From: an uncultured Adlercreutzia sp.
Lineage (GTDB): Bacteria > Actinomycetota > Coriobacteriia > Coriobacteriales > Eggerthellaceae
Length of the DNA stretch: 59,601 nucleotides
Reading direction: 5' to 3'
Assembly (NCBI RefSeq): GCF_958431955.1
Contig: NZ_CAUASN010000018.1
Span: 1-59,601, forward strand
This document shows, one piece after another, positions 40,177 to 50,074 of this stretch. Below the pieces are notes generated by a model. It was not told where the DNA came from. It saw only the letters and a program-made list of their open reading frames with translations, and ran no database searches. Numbering within the stretch: the stretch's first letter is position 1; the number at the start of each line of letters is the position of its first letter. The translations under genes were made by a program, and so were the position numbers.

Positions 40177-41508
40177 TCAACTGCCCTGCTGCGGGCCCGG
40201 CGGTCGCCTATCGCGCGCGGCCGCCTCGGCGCGGTAGGCCTCCCAACCCCGCTCGCTCGGCTGGTAGAAGCAGCCCCGCTCGAGCCCCTCGGGCAGGTAG
40301 CGCTGATCTACCCAACCGCCCGGGTAGCTGTGGGGGTACTTGTACTGCCCGTAGTTCTCCGAGCCCGGGCGGTGGCGGTCGCGCAGGTAGTCGGGCACCT
40401 TGCGCACCGGCCCCTGGCGCACCTCGCGAAGGGCCGCGTCGATGGCGGCCTCGGCGGCGTTGGACTTCGGAGCGAGCGCCAGGTAGATGGCCGCCTGGGC
40501 CAGGTTGATGCGGCACTCGGGATAGCCGATGACCTCGGCGGCGCGGAAGGCGGCCTCGGCCACGAGCAGCGCCTGCGGATCGGCGTTGCCGATGTCCTCG
40601 GAGGCGGCGATGTACATGCGCCGGGCGATGAACTTGGGGTCCTCTCCCCCGTCGATCATGCGGGCGAGCCAGTACACGGCGGCATCGGGATCGCTGCCGC
40701 GCATGGACTTGATGAACGCGGAGATGATGTCGTAGTGCATGTCCTTGTTCTTGTCGTAGGGCAGCACCCGGTGCGGCGTGGCGGCCCGCACCATGGCTTC
40801 GGTGATGGCCGTCGGCGAGGCGGGCGTGCCCGGCGCGGCCATGCCCGCGGCTAGCTCCAGCGTGGTAAGCGCCCCGCGCCCGTCGCCGCCTGCCAGGGTG
40901 ACGATGGCGTCGAGGGCCGCATCCTCGAGCCCATAGCAGCCCGAAAGCCCCCGCTCGTCGGCCACGGCGCGCTGCACGAGGCGCGCGACGTCGTCATCGG
41001 CCAGGGAGTGCAGCTCCACCACCCGCGAGCGGGAGATGAGCGCGGAGTTCACCTCGAAGAACGGGTTCTCGGTCGTGGCGCCCACGAGCACCACGAGCCT
41101 ATCCTCCACCGCGTGCAGCAGCGCGTCCTGCTGGCTGCGATTGAACCGGTGGATCTCGTCCACGAACAGGATGGTGCGCAGGCCCCCCGACACGAGACGG
41201 CGCTCGGCCTCGCCGATCTCACGACGCAGGTCGGACACGGTGCCGCCGATGGCCGACACCTCCACGAAAGTGGCCTTGGTGGACTCGGCGATCACATGGG
41301 CGAGCGAGGTCTTCCCCGTGCCCGCGGGCCCGAACAGGATGACCGAGCTCAAGGTGTCGTTCTCGATGGCGGCCCTAAGCCAGCTGCCCTCGCCCACCGC
41401 CTCGGCCTGGCCCACCACCTCGTCGAGCGCGCGGGGCCGCATGCGCACCGCGAGCGGCGCGACATCGGCCCGGCGATCGTTCTCCATTGCAGTAAATAAG
41501 GTATCCAT
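40177..41508 (-). CDS. rarA: Replication-associated recombination protein A (RarA/MgsA)
   Basis: A 443-aa AAA+ ATPase related to clamp loaders, acting at stalled replication forks. The N-terminus reads PLAVRMRPRALDEVVGQ, Walker A is FGPAGTGKTS, Walker B is ILFVDEIHRFNRSQQDALL, the sensor is GATTENPFFEVNSALISRSRV, and the C-terminal tetramerisation region includes HYDIISAFIKSMRGSDPDAAVYWLARM. I start it at the ATG at 41508 (MDTLFTAMEND). It is transcribed away from kdpE, 58 bp downstream of it. Confidence 0.95.
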   Translation of the reverse strand: MDTLFTAMENDRRADVAPLAVRMRPRALDEVVGQAEAVGEGSWLRAAIENDTLSSVILFGPAGTGKTSLAHVIAESTKATFVEVSAIGGTVSDLRREIGEAERRLVSGGLRTILFVDEIHRFNRSQQDALLHAVEDRLVVLVGATTENPFFEVNSALISRSRVVELHSLADDDVARLVQRAVADERGLSGCYGLEDAALDAIVTLAGGDGRGALTTLELAAGMAAPGTPASPTAITEAMVRAATPHRVLPYDKNKDMHYDIISAFIKSMRGSDPDAAVYWLARMIDGGEDPKFIARRMYIAASEDIGNADPQALLVAEAAFRAAEVIGYPECRINLAQAAIYLALAPKSNAAEAAIDAALREVRQGPVRKVPDYLRDRHRPGSENYGQYKYPHSYPGGWVDQRYLPEGLERGCFYQPSERGWEAYRAEAAARDRRPPGPQQGS

Positions 41509-41566
41509 GGCGCCTATCCTACCATGGCTTCGGGGAAATGCGAAGGAGAAATCGAACAAATGTTTA

Positions 41567-42298
41567 CTATGAGGGGCGTCCGAGGGATTCCTCCACCCGC
41601 ATCATGCGGTAGCCCACCCCCACGTGGGTCTGGAGGTAGATCGGGTTGGCGGGGTCGGGCTCGATCTTCTTGCGCAGGGTGGCCATGAACACGCGCAGGC
41701 TCGGCAGGTCGGAGGCCACGGCCTGCCCCCACACCTCCTTCAGGATGTAGTTGTGGGTGAGCACCTTGCCGGTGTTGCGGGCCAGAAGCGCGAGCAGCTT
41801 GTACTCGATGGGCGTGAGGTGCAGCTCGGCCCCGTCGAGGGAGGCCACGCCGGCGTCGAAGTCGATGGAAAGCCCGCCGTTGCGCCAGACATCCGGCGCG
41901 GCGGGGGCGGGCGCGTCGTAGGACAGGCGCCGCAGGGCCACCCGCACCCGGGCCAGAAGCTCCTCCACCGAGAAGGGCTTCGTCAGGTAGTCGTCGGCGC
42001 CCGCGTCGAGGGCCGCCACCTTGTCGGCGTCCTCCTGGCGGGCCGATAGCACGATCACCGGCATGCGCGACCACCCGCGCAGGGCGGCGATGACCTCCAC
42101 CCCGTCGCGGTCGGGCAGCCCCAGGTCGAGGATGACCATCTCGATGTCGGCCGAGCAGGTGAGCTCGGCGAGCGCGGCGCGGGCCGAGGCGGCCTCGCGG
42201 TGGGCGTAGCCGTTCACGTCCAGCGCGGTGGCCACGAGGTTGCGCACCGCCGGGTCGTCCTCCACCACGAGGATGATGCCCGAGTTCCTAGCGGCCAT
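41567..42298 (-). CDS. kdpE: KdpE response regulator
   Basis: Activates kdpFABC on phosphorylation by KdpD. The 243-aa OmpR-family protein has the acidic pair in VVEDD, phospho-acceptor D58 in VILDLGLPDRDG, YLTKPF, and a winged helix with HLTPIEYKLLALLARNTGKVLTHNYILKEVWG. I use the ATG at 42298; a GTG three codons earlier is possible. It overlaps the kdpD end by 11 bp, so the two are coupled. Confidence 0.94.
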   Translation of the reverse strand: MAARNSGIILVVEDDPAVRNLVATALDVNGYAHREAASARAALAELTCSADIEMVILDLGLPDRDGVEVIAALRGWSRMPVIVLSARQEDADKVAALDAGADDYLTKPFSVEELLARVRVALRRLSYDAPAPAAPDVWRNGGLSIDFDAGVASLDGAELHLTPIEYKLLALLARNTGKVLTHNYILKEVWGQAVASDLPSLRVFMATLRKKIEPDPANPIYLQTHVGVGYRMMRVEESLGRPS

Positions 42299-45143
42299 CG
42301 CCTCCACCCCCTCCCGCCTCGGCGCCGGCCGGCGGGACGGCGGGGGCGCTCCAGGCGCCGTCCTGCGCGGGAAGCTCGGCCGCGGGCAGCCGGAACGAGA
42401 ATGAGCAGCCGCCGCCGGGGGCGTCCTCGAGGACGATGTCGCTGCCGTGGGCGCGCAGGATGGAACGGCACAGCGCGAGGCCGAGCCCCATGCCCCGGCG
42501 GGTATCGCCCCCCTCCCCGGCCGGGCCGCCCTCGGCGCGGCTGCCGTGGTAGAACAGGTCGAAGACCCGCTCCTTCTCGGCGTCGGGGATGCCCGGGCCG
42601 TTGTCGGTCACCGCGATCTCCACGCACGCGGGGCCCGCACCGCCCGTCCGGCGGGCCGACAGCGCGATGGCCGAGCCGGGCGGCGTGTAGGCCGCGGCGT
42701 TGTTCAGCAGGTTCACCACCACCTGCACGATGAGGCGCCCGTCCATCTGGGCCATGAGCAGCTCGTCTTCCACCTCGACGGCGACCGCATGCTCGGAGGC
42801 GGCGCGGCTCGCGTGGCGCAGGGCCTCGTCGAACACGTCGGACAGAAGCTCCGGCGCACAGGCGAGCTCCACCGCCCCGTCGTCGAGGCGCGTCACCGAC
42901 AGCAGGTTCTCCACCAGATCGATGAGCCAGTTCGCGTCGTCGTGGATATCGGCGGCCAGGCGCCGGCGCTGCTCGGCGTCGAGGGCCCCCTCGGCGGCGA
43001 GCAGCATGTCGGCGTCCCCGGATATGCTCGTCAGCGGCGTGCGCAGGTCGTGGGAGATGGCCCGCAGCAAGTTGGTGCGCAGGGCCTCCTTCTCGGCCTT
43101 CACCGACAGGTTGCGGCGCTCGGCGGCCAGCGCCAGGGCCTGGGCCTGCTGGCCGCACTCGTCGAGCAGGGCGATGAGCAGGTTCTTCTCGAAGGAACCG
43201 AAGTCGTCGCTGTCGGAGCCCATGACGAGCCCCGCCACGCCGAAGACGCGGTCCCGCGCCCGGATGGGTAAATAGAGGCAGCGCGTTTCGCGCAGGGTGT
43301 CGGTGGTGGCGCCGGCCGGCTCCCCGTTGGCCGCCACCCAGGCCGCCACGGCCGCCTCGCCCGGGGCCGTGAGCGCCGCCGTCTCCGCATCGCCCCCGCC
43401 CGTGCCCGGCACGTCGAACACGCGGGCCGGCGCCAGGCCGCCCGGAGCGGACGCGTCGGCCCGGTAGATGACCACGGGTCGATCGAGGATCTTCACCACT
43501 TGGGCCGCCGCCGTCTCGAGGCACGCGTCCAGGGTGGGCGCGGCCTGGAGCTTGCGGCTGCTCTCCAGGAGCACCTCGGTGCGGTAGGAGCGGCGGGCCG
43601 CGAGGGCCGCCTGGCGCTTGAGGCGAATGGCCAGCGACGACGCCGCAAGCGTGCCCACCAGCAGGAACGCGAATATCACCGGTGCCGACAGCCCGTAGGC
43701 GTGGAAGGTGAAGCGCGGCGCGGTGAACAGGAAGTTGTAGGCCACCACGCTGCCGAGGGCCGCGAGCACCGCGTAGAGGAAGCCGTCGGCGCGGGTGGCC
43801 AGAAGCAGCGCCACGAGCAGGTAGATCATGAGGATGACCGACGTGGTGGGACTCACCGCCCACGCCACGGCGCTCACGGCCGAGGCGAGCCCCACGGCCG
43901 CGGCGGCCCGGCCCGCATCGGCGGCGGTGGGCCGAAAGCCCGTCGAGGCCCGCAGGCGCTCGAGCACCGAGGGGGCGTCCACCGCGGGCACCACGGTGAT
44001 GACGGCCTCGGGGGCCGCCCGCATGAGCCGCCAGGCCACCTCCCCGCGCCCGAACAGGCGCGGGCGGGCGGACGCGGCCGACACCACGATGCGGCGGATG
44101 CCGGCGGTGGCCGCGTAGAGCGCCACCGGTTGCACGGGATCGTCGCCGGCGAGGGTGACCACCCGCGCGCCCACCTCCTCGGCGAGCGCCACGGCCCTGT
44201 CGCGGGCCTCGTGCTCCTCCCCCTCGCCCCGCGAGCTCCCCGATTCCACCACCAGGGCCGTGAGCGAGCCGTGCATGGCCTCGGCCAGGTTCGCCGCCGT
44301 GCGGATGACCCGGGGGGCGGTGCTGTCGGAGCCGAGGAGCACGAGCACGTCCTCGCCGCCGGCCGCATGGGGCGCCACGGCCGCCGGGGCGTTGCGCGTG
44401 AGGCGGTCGGCGGCGCGGCGCAGGGCGATCTCGCGCAGGGCGGCCAGGTTCGGACGGGAGAAGAAGTGGGCGAGCGCGGTGCCCACGCGCTCGGGAGCGT
44501 AGATCTTGCCCGCCTCGAGGCGCTCGATGAGCTCGGCCGGCTCCACGTCGACGATCTCCACCGAGTCGGCGGCGTCGAAGATGCGGTCGGGAATGCGCTC
44601 TGAGGGCGCCACGGCGGTCACGGCGGCGATGCGGTCGTTGAGGCCCTCCAGATGCTGCACGTTCACCGTGGTGTACACGTCGATGCCGGCGCGCAGCAGC
44701 TCCTCCACGTCCTGGTAGCGCTTGCGGTGGCGGCAACCGGGGGCGTTGGTGTGGGCCAGCTCGTCCACGAGCACGATCTGGGGATGCCGCGCCAGGGCGG
44801 CGTCCAGGTCGAACTCCCGCAGCGCGATGCCGCGGTGCTCCACGACGCGGGGCTCGAGCACCTCGAGGCCCGCGAGGAGCGCCAGCGTGTCGGCCCGGGT
44901 GTGCGGCTCCACGTAGCCCACCACCGCATCGGCGCCCTCGCCCTGCACCCGGTGGGCCTCGCTGAGCATGGCGTAGGTCTTCCCCACGCCGGCGGCGTAG
45001 CCGAAGAACACCTTCAGCTTGCCGCGCGAGGCGCGCTCCTCGGCCGCCTCCCCCTCGGCTTCCTCCTCGCGGATGCGTTGGAGAATGGCGTCGGGATCGC
45101 GGCGGACATCGACCAAGTCCCGCGTCTCGCGCCCCTCGCGCAT
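42288..45143 (-). CDS. kdpD: KdpD potassium-sensing histidine kinase
   Basis: Senses K+ limitation and turgor and phosphorylates KdpE. The 951-aa protein has the full domain set: N-terminal KdpD domain with the P-loop FFGYAAGVGKT (about 46-56) and VDELAHTNAPG, a UspA-like domain (about 255-375), four closely spaced membrane helices (about 400-495), a GAF-like region, then the kinase with AISHDLRTPLTSISG (H698), the N-box NLLNNAAAYTPPG and the G-box GMGLGLALCRSILRAHG. GGAAGGAG precedes the ATG. It follows kdpC after 145 bp rather than being coupled, so kdpDE may have partly separate expression. Confidence 0.96.
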   Translation of the reverse strand: MREGRETRDLVDVRRDPDAILQRIREEEAEGEAAEERASRGKLKVFFGYAAGVGKTYAMLSEAHRVQGEGADAVVGYVEPHTRADTLALLAGLEVLEPRVVEHRGIALREFDLDAALARHPQIVLVDELAHTNAPGCRHRKRYQDVEELLRAGIDVYTTVNVQHLEGLNDRIAAVTAVAPSERIPDRIFDAADSVEIVDVEPAELIERLEAGKIYAPERVGTALAHFFSRPNLAALREIALRRAADRLTRNAPAAVAPHAAGGEDVLVLLGSDSTAPRVIRTAANLAEAMHGSLTALVVESGSSRGEGEEHEARDRAVALAEEVGARVVTLAGDDPVQPVALYAATAGIRRIVVSAASARPRLFGRGEVAWRLMRAAPEAVITVVPAVDAPSVLERLRASTGFRPTAADAGRAAAAVGLASAVSAVAWAVSPTTSVILMIYLLVALLLATRADGFLYAVLAALGSVVAYNFLFTAPRFTFHAYGLSAPVIFAFLLVGTLAASSLAIRLKRQAALAARRSYRTEVLLESSRKLQAAPTLDACLETAAAQVVKILDRPVVIYRADASAPGGLAPARVFDVPGTGGGDAETAALTAPGEAAVAAWVAANGEPAGATTDTLRETRCLYLPIRARDRVFGVAGLVMGSDSDDFGSFEKNLLIALLDECGQQAQALALAAERRNLSVKAEKEALRTNLLRAISHDLRTPLTSISGDADMLLAAEGALDAEQRRRLAADIHDDANWLIDLVENLLSVTRLDDGAVELACAPELLSDVFDEALRHASRAASEHAVAVEVEDELLMAQMDGRLIVQVVVNLLNNAAAYTPPGSAIALSARRTGGAGPACVEIAVTDNGPGIPDAEKERVFDLFYHGSRAEGGPAGEGGDTRRGMGLGLALCRSILRAHGSDIVLEDAPGGGCSFSFRLPAAELPAQDGAWSAPAVPPAGAEAGGGGGDGR

Positions 45144-45288
45144 AGCCCTCGCTCCTTCCGCATGCCATAGATTACCGTTTTCATCATCCTATCATCACGG
45201 CGCGCCGCGATGGTTTCGCCCAATCAACAGTTAATCAATGGCAGGAAGGCGTCCGAGGAAGTCGGTGAGGCTCCGGCAGGCGAGCGCA

Positions 45289-45897
45289 TTACAGGATGCC
45301 GTCGAGCATGAGGTTCACCTTCAGCACGTTCACCCGCGCCTCGCCGAGGGCTCCCAGAAGCGGCCGCTCGGTGCAGGAGCGGATGATGCCGCGCACCTCC
45401 TCCTCGGTGCGGCCCGTGGCCGCCGCGATGCGCCCCACCTGGTACTCGGCGGCGGCCGGCGAGATGTGCGGGTCGAAGCCGGAGCCCGACACCGTGACCA
45501 GCTCGCTCGGCACCGGCGCGTCGCCCTGGTCGGGATGGGCCGCGCGCACGGCCGCCACCCGCTCGGCCACGCGGAAGGCGAACTCGTCGCTGGCCGGGCT
45601 CAGGTTCTCGGGGCCGTACCACAGGAGCGGCTCGCCGTCCGCGCCGGAAAACGTGGAGGCGTCGGCCACCGTGGGGCGCCCCCACAGGTGGTCCTCGTCG
45701 CTGAAGGGCTGGCCCACCAGGGCGCTTCCGTACTTCACGCCGTCCACCTCGATGATGGACCCCGTCGCCTGGGACGGGAACGCCGCAGCCGCCACCCCCG
45801 TCACGACGAGCGGGTAGAGCCCTCCGAGGACGACGGTGGCCGCCAGCAGCAGCCCCACGGACGTGGCGGCGATGCGCGCGATTTGGCTTCCGTTCAT
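45289..45897 (-). CDS. kdpC: Potassium-transporting ATPase KdpC subunit
   Basis: Single-span subunit that joins KdpA and KdpB. The 202-aa protein has one N-terminal helix (about 8-30), then GLYPLVVTGVAAAAFPSQATGSII, LVGQPF, LLWYGPENLSPASDEFA, VTVSGSGFDPHISPAAAEYQVGRIA and a C-terminal LMLDGIL, all typical. The ATG at 45897 follows AAAGGAAGC. It lies 25 bp after kdpB. Confidence 0.95.
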   Translation of the reverse strand: MNGSQIARIAATSVGLLLAATVVLGGLYPLVVTGVAAAAFPSQATGSIIEVDGVKYGSALVGQPFSDEDHLWGRPTVADASTFSGADGEPLLWYGPENLSPASDEFAFRVAERVAAVRAAHPDQGDAPVPSELVTVSGSGFDPHISPAAAEYQVGRIAAATGRTEEEVRGIIRSCTERPLLGALGEARVNVLKVNLMLDGIL

Positions 45898-45922
45898 GAT
45901 GCTTCCTTTCCCGCGGCCGCGC

Positions 45923-48058
45923 CTAGGCAACGCCCAGGGCGACCATCAGCATATCGAGCGCCTTGATGGCGACGAAGGGGACGACAACGCCGCCCAGGCC
46001 GTACACCGCCAGGTTGCGGGCGAGCAGGCTTTGCGGCGTGCCCTCGCGGTACTTCACCCCGCGCAGGGCGAGCGGAATGAGCGCCACGATGATGAGCGCG
46101 TTGTACACGATGGCGGCGAGCATGGCCGAGGCGGGGCTTGCCAGGTGCATGATGTTGAGCGCCTCGAGTCCCGGGTACAGCGGCACGAGCAGCGCCGGGA
46201 TGACCGCGAAGTACTTCGCCAGGTCGTTGGCGATGGAGAAGGTGGTGAGGCTGCCGCGGGTCATGAGCAGCTGCTTGCCGATGCGCACGATCTCGATGAG
46301 CTTGGTGGGCGAGGAGTCCAGATCCACCATGTTGCCCGCCTCCTTCGCCGCCTGGGTGCCGGAGTTCATGGCCACGGCCACGTCGGCCTGGGCGAGCGCC
46401 GGGGCGTCGTTGGTGCCGTCGCCGGTCATGGCCACGAGGTGCCCCTCGGCCTGGTAGCGGCGGATGGCCTCGAGCTTCGCCTCAGGCGTAGCCTCGGCGA
46501 TGAAGTCGTCCAGCCCCGCCTCGGCGGCGATGGCCGCGGCGGTGAGCGGGTTGTCGCCGGTGACCATGACCGTCTTGATGCCCATGGCGTGCAGGTCGGC
46601 GAAGTTCTCGCGGATGCCCGACTTGATGATGTCCTTCAGATGGATGACCCCGAGCACGCGCCCGTCGCGGGCCACCACGAGCGGCGTGCCGCCCGAACGC
46701 GCCACCTCGTCGGCCAGGGCCGCCACCTGGGCCGGCCAGGCGCCCCCGAGAGCCTCCACGTAGGCGCGCACCGCGTCGGCCGCCCCCTTGCGGATCTCGT
46801 GGCCGTCGAAGTCGACCCCGCTCATGCGCGTCTGGGCCGTGAAGGGCACCACGGCGAAGTGGCCGCCCGACAAGGTGCGCTCGCGGATGCCGAAGCGTTC
46901 CTTGGCGAGCACCACCACGGAACGCCCCTCGGGCGTCTCGTCGGCGAGGCTCGCCAGCTGGGCGGCGTCGGCCAGGTCGCGCTCGGAGATGCCGTCCACG
47001 GGCAGGAAGGCCGCGGCCTGGCGGTTGCCGAGCGTGATGGTGCCCGTCTTGTCGAGCAAAAGCACGTCCACATCTCCCGCCGCCTCCACGGCGCGCCCAC
47101 TCGTGGCCAGCACGTTGGCCGCGTTCAGGCGGCTCATGCCGGCGATGCCGATGGCGGACAGGAGCGCGCCGATGGTGGTGGGCGCCAGGCACACGAACAG
47201 GGCCACGAGCGACGTGATGCCGAGCGGGTTCGCCTCGCCGGCCTGGCCGGCCGAGAAGGCGCCGAAGGCGTAGAGCGCGAAGGTCACGACGAGGAAGACG
47301 AGGGTGAGCGCGATGAGGAACAGCTCGAGCGCGCGCTCGTTGGGGGTCTTCTTGCGGGCGGCCGACTCCACCATGGCGATCATCTGGTCGAGGAAGCTGT
47401 GCCCGGCCTCGGCCGACACCCGGGCCACGAGCCAGTCCGACAGCACGGTGGTGCCGCCGGTGAGCGCCGAGCGGTCGCCGCCGCTCTCGCGCACCACCGG
47501 GGCCGACTCGCCCGTGATGGCGCTCTCGTCCACGCTCGCGGCGCCCATGAGGATCTCGCCGTCGGCCGGCACCTGCTCGCCGGCCACGACGAGGTACACG
47601 TCCCCGCGCGCCAGCGCCGTGGAGCTCACCGAGCGGGCACCCCGGCGCAGCGCCTCCACCGGATCGTCCGCCTCGGCCGCCGCGGCGAGCGCGGCGGCGT
47701 CCACCTTCAGGGCGGCCACGTCGCGCTTGGCCGAGCGCAGGGCGTCGGCCTGGGCCTTGCCGCGGCCCTCGGCCAGGGCCTCGGCGAAGTTGCCGAACAG
47801 CACCGTGGCCCACAGGATGGCGGTCACCGCGGCGATGTAGCCCGCCGGCGCATCGGAGATACCCGCCAGGGCCAGCGCGAACAGCGCAGTGGTCAGCGCG
47901 GCCGACACGTACACCATGAACATCACGGGGTTTTTGGCCTGCTCGCGCACGGAGAGCTTCGCCACGGCGCCCGCAAGGGCCCGGCGCAGGTCGGCGCCCC
48001 CCTCGCGCCGCCCCCGCGGGGCAGACGCGCCCGGGGCCTTCTCTGCCAACGTCGTCAT
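45923..48058 (-). CDS. kdpB: Potassium-transporting ATPase KdpB (P-type ATPase)
   Basis: Catalytic subunit of the high-affinity K+ pump. The 711-aa protein has the A-domain VDESAITGESAPVVRESGG (including the TGES serine that is inhibited by phosphorylation in E. coli), the phosphorylation motif LLLDKTGTITLGNR, the N-domain KGAADAV, and MTGDGTNDAPALAQADVAVAMNSGTQAAKEAGNMVDLDS. Seven membrane helices are expected. The start is the ATG at 48058, just after a GTG at 48061, with AAAGGCGG upstream. It is 15 bp downstream of kdpA. Confidence 0.97.
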   Translation of the reverse strand: MTTLAEKAPGASAPRGRREGGADLRRALAGAVAKLSVREQAKNPVMFMVYVSAALTTALFALALAGISDAPAGYIAAVTAILWATVLFGNFAEALAEGRGKAQADALRSAKRDVAALKVDAAALAAAAEADDPVEALRRGARSVSSTALARGDVYLVVAGEQVPADGEILMGAASVDESAITGESAPVVRESGGDRSALTGGTTVLSDWLVARVSAEAGHSFLDQMIAMVESAARKKTPNERALELFLIALTLVFLVVTFALYAFGAFSAGQAGEANPLGITSLVALFVCLAPTTIGALLSAIGIAGMSRLNAANVLATSGRAVEAAGDVDVLLLDKTGTITLGNRQAAAFLPVDGISERDLADAAQLASLADETPEGRSVVVLAKERFGIRERTLSGGHFAVVPFTAQTRMSGVDFDGHEIRKGAADAVRAYVEALGGAWPAQVAALADEVARSGGTPLVVARDGRVLGVIHLKDIIKSGIRENFADLHAMGIKTVMVTGDNPLTAAAIAAEAGLDDFIAEATPEAKLEAIRRYQAEGHLVAMTGDGTNDAPALAQADVAVAMNSGTQAAKEAGNMVDLDSSPTKLIEIVRIGKQLLMTRGSLTTFSIANDLAKYFAVIPALLVPLYPGLEALNIMHLASPASAMLAAIVYNALIIVALIPLALRGVKYREGTPQSLLARNLAVYGLGGVVVPFVAIKALDMLMVALGVA

Positions 48059-48073
48059 CACACGCCGCCTTTC

Positions 48074-49861
48074 CTACAACACCGCGCCGACCTGCTCGGC
48101 AACCGGACCCAGGGCCAGGGCCGGCAGCAGCGTGAGCGCGCCGACGAGTACGATAATCACCAACAGGAGGAGCACGAACAGGGGGCTGGCCGTGGAAAGC
48201 GAGCCGGCCCCGGCCGCCACCGGCTCGCGCTGGGCGAGGCGGCCGGCCAGAACGAGCGCGCAGGCCACGGGGATGAGGCGCCCGGCGAGCATCTCTACGG
48301 CCAGCACCACGTTCACGAAGGGCGCGTTCGCGTCGAGCCCCGCGAAGGCCGAGCCGTTGTTGGCCCCCGCCGACACCGCCGCGTACAGGATCTCCGTGAA
48401 GCCGGCAGACCCCGGCTCTCCCACCGGCACGAGGGAGGAGGGCGCCAGGCAGAGCACCGTGGCGGCCGCGAGGATCACGAGCGCCGGCGCCGTCACCATC
48501 ACCACGGCGGCGCGCATCTCGGCCGGGCCGATCTTCTTGCCCAGGTACTCCGGCGTGCGGCCCACCATGAGGCTCGCGATGAACACCGTGAGCACCGTGA
48601 ATCCCAGAAGCCCCGCCAGCCCCGTGCCCGCGCCCCCGCCGACAACCTCGCCGAGGCCCATGAGCACGATCGGCACGATGGCGCCGGCGGGGGTGAGCCC
48701 CTCCAGCGAGGCGTTCGTCGACCCGTTGGCGGCCGCCGTGGTGAACGCCGTCCAGATAGCCGACTCGCCGGTGCCGACGCGGCACTCCTTGCCCTCCATA
48801 TTGCCGGCCGACTGCCCGAGCGAGCCGGTGTACACCGCGCCGTCCTGGGCCAGCTGGGGCGTGCCGGCGAACTCGGCCGCCACGATGGCCGCAAGAGCGG
48901 CGGCCAGGAGCACCAGCACGCAGGCCATGAGCGCCCGGCCCTGGCGGCGGTCGGCCACCATGCGCCCGAAGCTCAGGATGAGCGTGAGGGGCAGAAGCAT
49001 GATGGCCGCGCACTGCACGAGGTTCGCAAGCGGCGTGGGGTTCTCCAAGGCGGAGGCGGAGTTGGCGCCGTTGAAGCCGCCGCCGTTGGTGCCGAGCTGC
49101 TTGATGGCCACCTGGGAGGCCTGGGGGCCGAGCGGAACCACGGACTCGGTCACCTCCTGCACGGCCGCCGGGTCGTCGGCGTCCACCACGTTACCCTCCT
49201 CGTCGAGCCCCACCGGCTCCAGCAGCTGCACGGTCTCGTAGCCCTGGAAGGTCTGGGGCGTGCCCTGGGAGACCTCCACCACGGCCAGCACGAGCGACAG
49301 GGGCAGAAGCACGCACAGCACCACGCGGATGACGTCGGCGAAGAAGTTCCCCACCGTGCCGGCGGCCGCCGACCACATGCCGCGCATGAGGGCGAAGGCC
49401 ACCGCGATGCCCACCGCCGGCGACAGGAAGTTCTGCACGGCGAGGCCGGCGGCCTGGGAGAAGTAGCTCAGGTGCGACTCGCCGGCCACGGCCTGCCAGT
49501 CGGTGTTGGTGGCGAAGCTCACCGCCACGTTGAGGGCCGTGTCGGCCGGAAGGCCCGGAAAGCCCTCGGGGTTGCCGGGCAGCGCGCCCTGGCCGACGAG
49601 CAGCACGAACAGCCCCGCCACCGACACACCCGTGAACACGAGCACGCACGCGAGATAGCGCTTCCAGCCCATGGCATCGTCGGGGTTCACCCTCAGCAGC
49701 CGGAATGCCGCCCGCTCCACCGGGCCGGTGACCCGCCGGGCCGCGCAGGAGCGTCCCTCCATCACGTTCACCAGATAGCCCGACAGCGGAACGGCGCACG
49801 CCAGCACGAGCGCCAGCAGGGCCGCCGCCTCGAGCAGGGCCGCGCCCACCTCGGCTCCCAT
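48074..49861 (-). CDS. kdpA: Potassium-transporting ATPase KdpA (channel-like subunit)
   Basis: K+-binding subunit with a KcsA-like fold. The 595-aa protein has about ten helices, with the selectivity-filter motifs VSFATNTDWQ, QLGTNGGGFNGANSA, FTTAAANGSTNAS and AVSAGANNGSAFAG. Segments around residues 215-250 and 340-375 are polar insertions (DEEGNVVDADDPAAVQEV). The ATG at 49861 shares its first base with the kdpF stop (TGATG). Confidence 0.96.
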   Translation of the reverse strand: MGAEVGAALLEAAALLALVLACAVPLSGYLVNVMEGRSCAARRVTGPVERAAFRLLRVNPDDAMGWKRYLACVLVFTGVSVAGLFVLLVGQGALPGNPEGFPGLPADTALNVAVSFATNTDWQAVAGESHLSYFSQAAGLAVQNFLSPAVGIAVAFALMRGMWSAAAGTVGNFFADVIRVVLCVLLPLSLVLAVVEVSQGTPQTFQGYETVQLLEPVGLDEEGNVVDADDPAAVQEVTESVVPLGPQASQVAIKQLGTNGGGFNGANSASALENPTPLANLVQCAAIMLLPLTLILSFGRMVADRRQGRALMACVLVLLAAALAAIVAAEFAGTPQLAQDGAVYTGSLGQSAGNMEGKECRVGTGESAIWTAFTTAAANGSTNASLEGLTPAGAIVPIVLMGLGEVVGGGAGTGLAGLLGFTVLTVFIASLMVGRTPEYLGKKIGPAEMRAAVVMVTAPALVILAAATVLCLAPSSLVPVGEPGSAGFTEILYAAVSAGANNGSAFAGLDANAPFVNVVLAVEMLAGRLIPVACALVLAGRLAQREPVAAGAGSLSTASPLFVLLLLVIIVLVGALTLLPALALGPVAEQVGAVL

Positions 49862-49950
49862 CACCGCTCACCGCCCCTCAGAAGCAGCACCGCGAGGTAC
49901 ACCATCGCGGCCACGGCCAGCACGCCCACGATTGCGGTCACCTGCGCCAT
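49861..49950 (-). CDS. kdpF: KdpF small membrane subunit
   Basis: A 29-codon frame, MAQVTAIVGVLAVAAMVYL followed by AVLLLRGGER: a single hydrophobic helix with a basic C-terminal end, matching the KdpF stabilising peptide of the KdpFABC complex in size and position. AAAGGGTGG lies seven bases before the ATG. The stop overlaps the kdpA start by one base. Confidence 0.88.
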   Translation of the reverse strand: MAQVTAIVGVLAVAAMVYLAVLLLRGGER

Positions 49951-50074
49951 GTTCGCCACCCTTTCGCCTCAAGGCCCCGCCAAGGGCCGCCTGCCTTCCC
50001 GATGCGGCGCCGCGCCGTGCGCAGCCTTACGCATCCTTAGAAAGCAGTCTAGGCAAAGGGGAATAAATGCGCCG

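Noticed and set aside
42214..45168. A 984-codon minus-strand frame overlapping kdpD
   Set aside because: It reads kdpD in another phase; kdpD itself is unmistakable.
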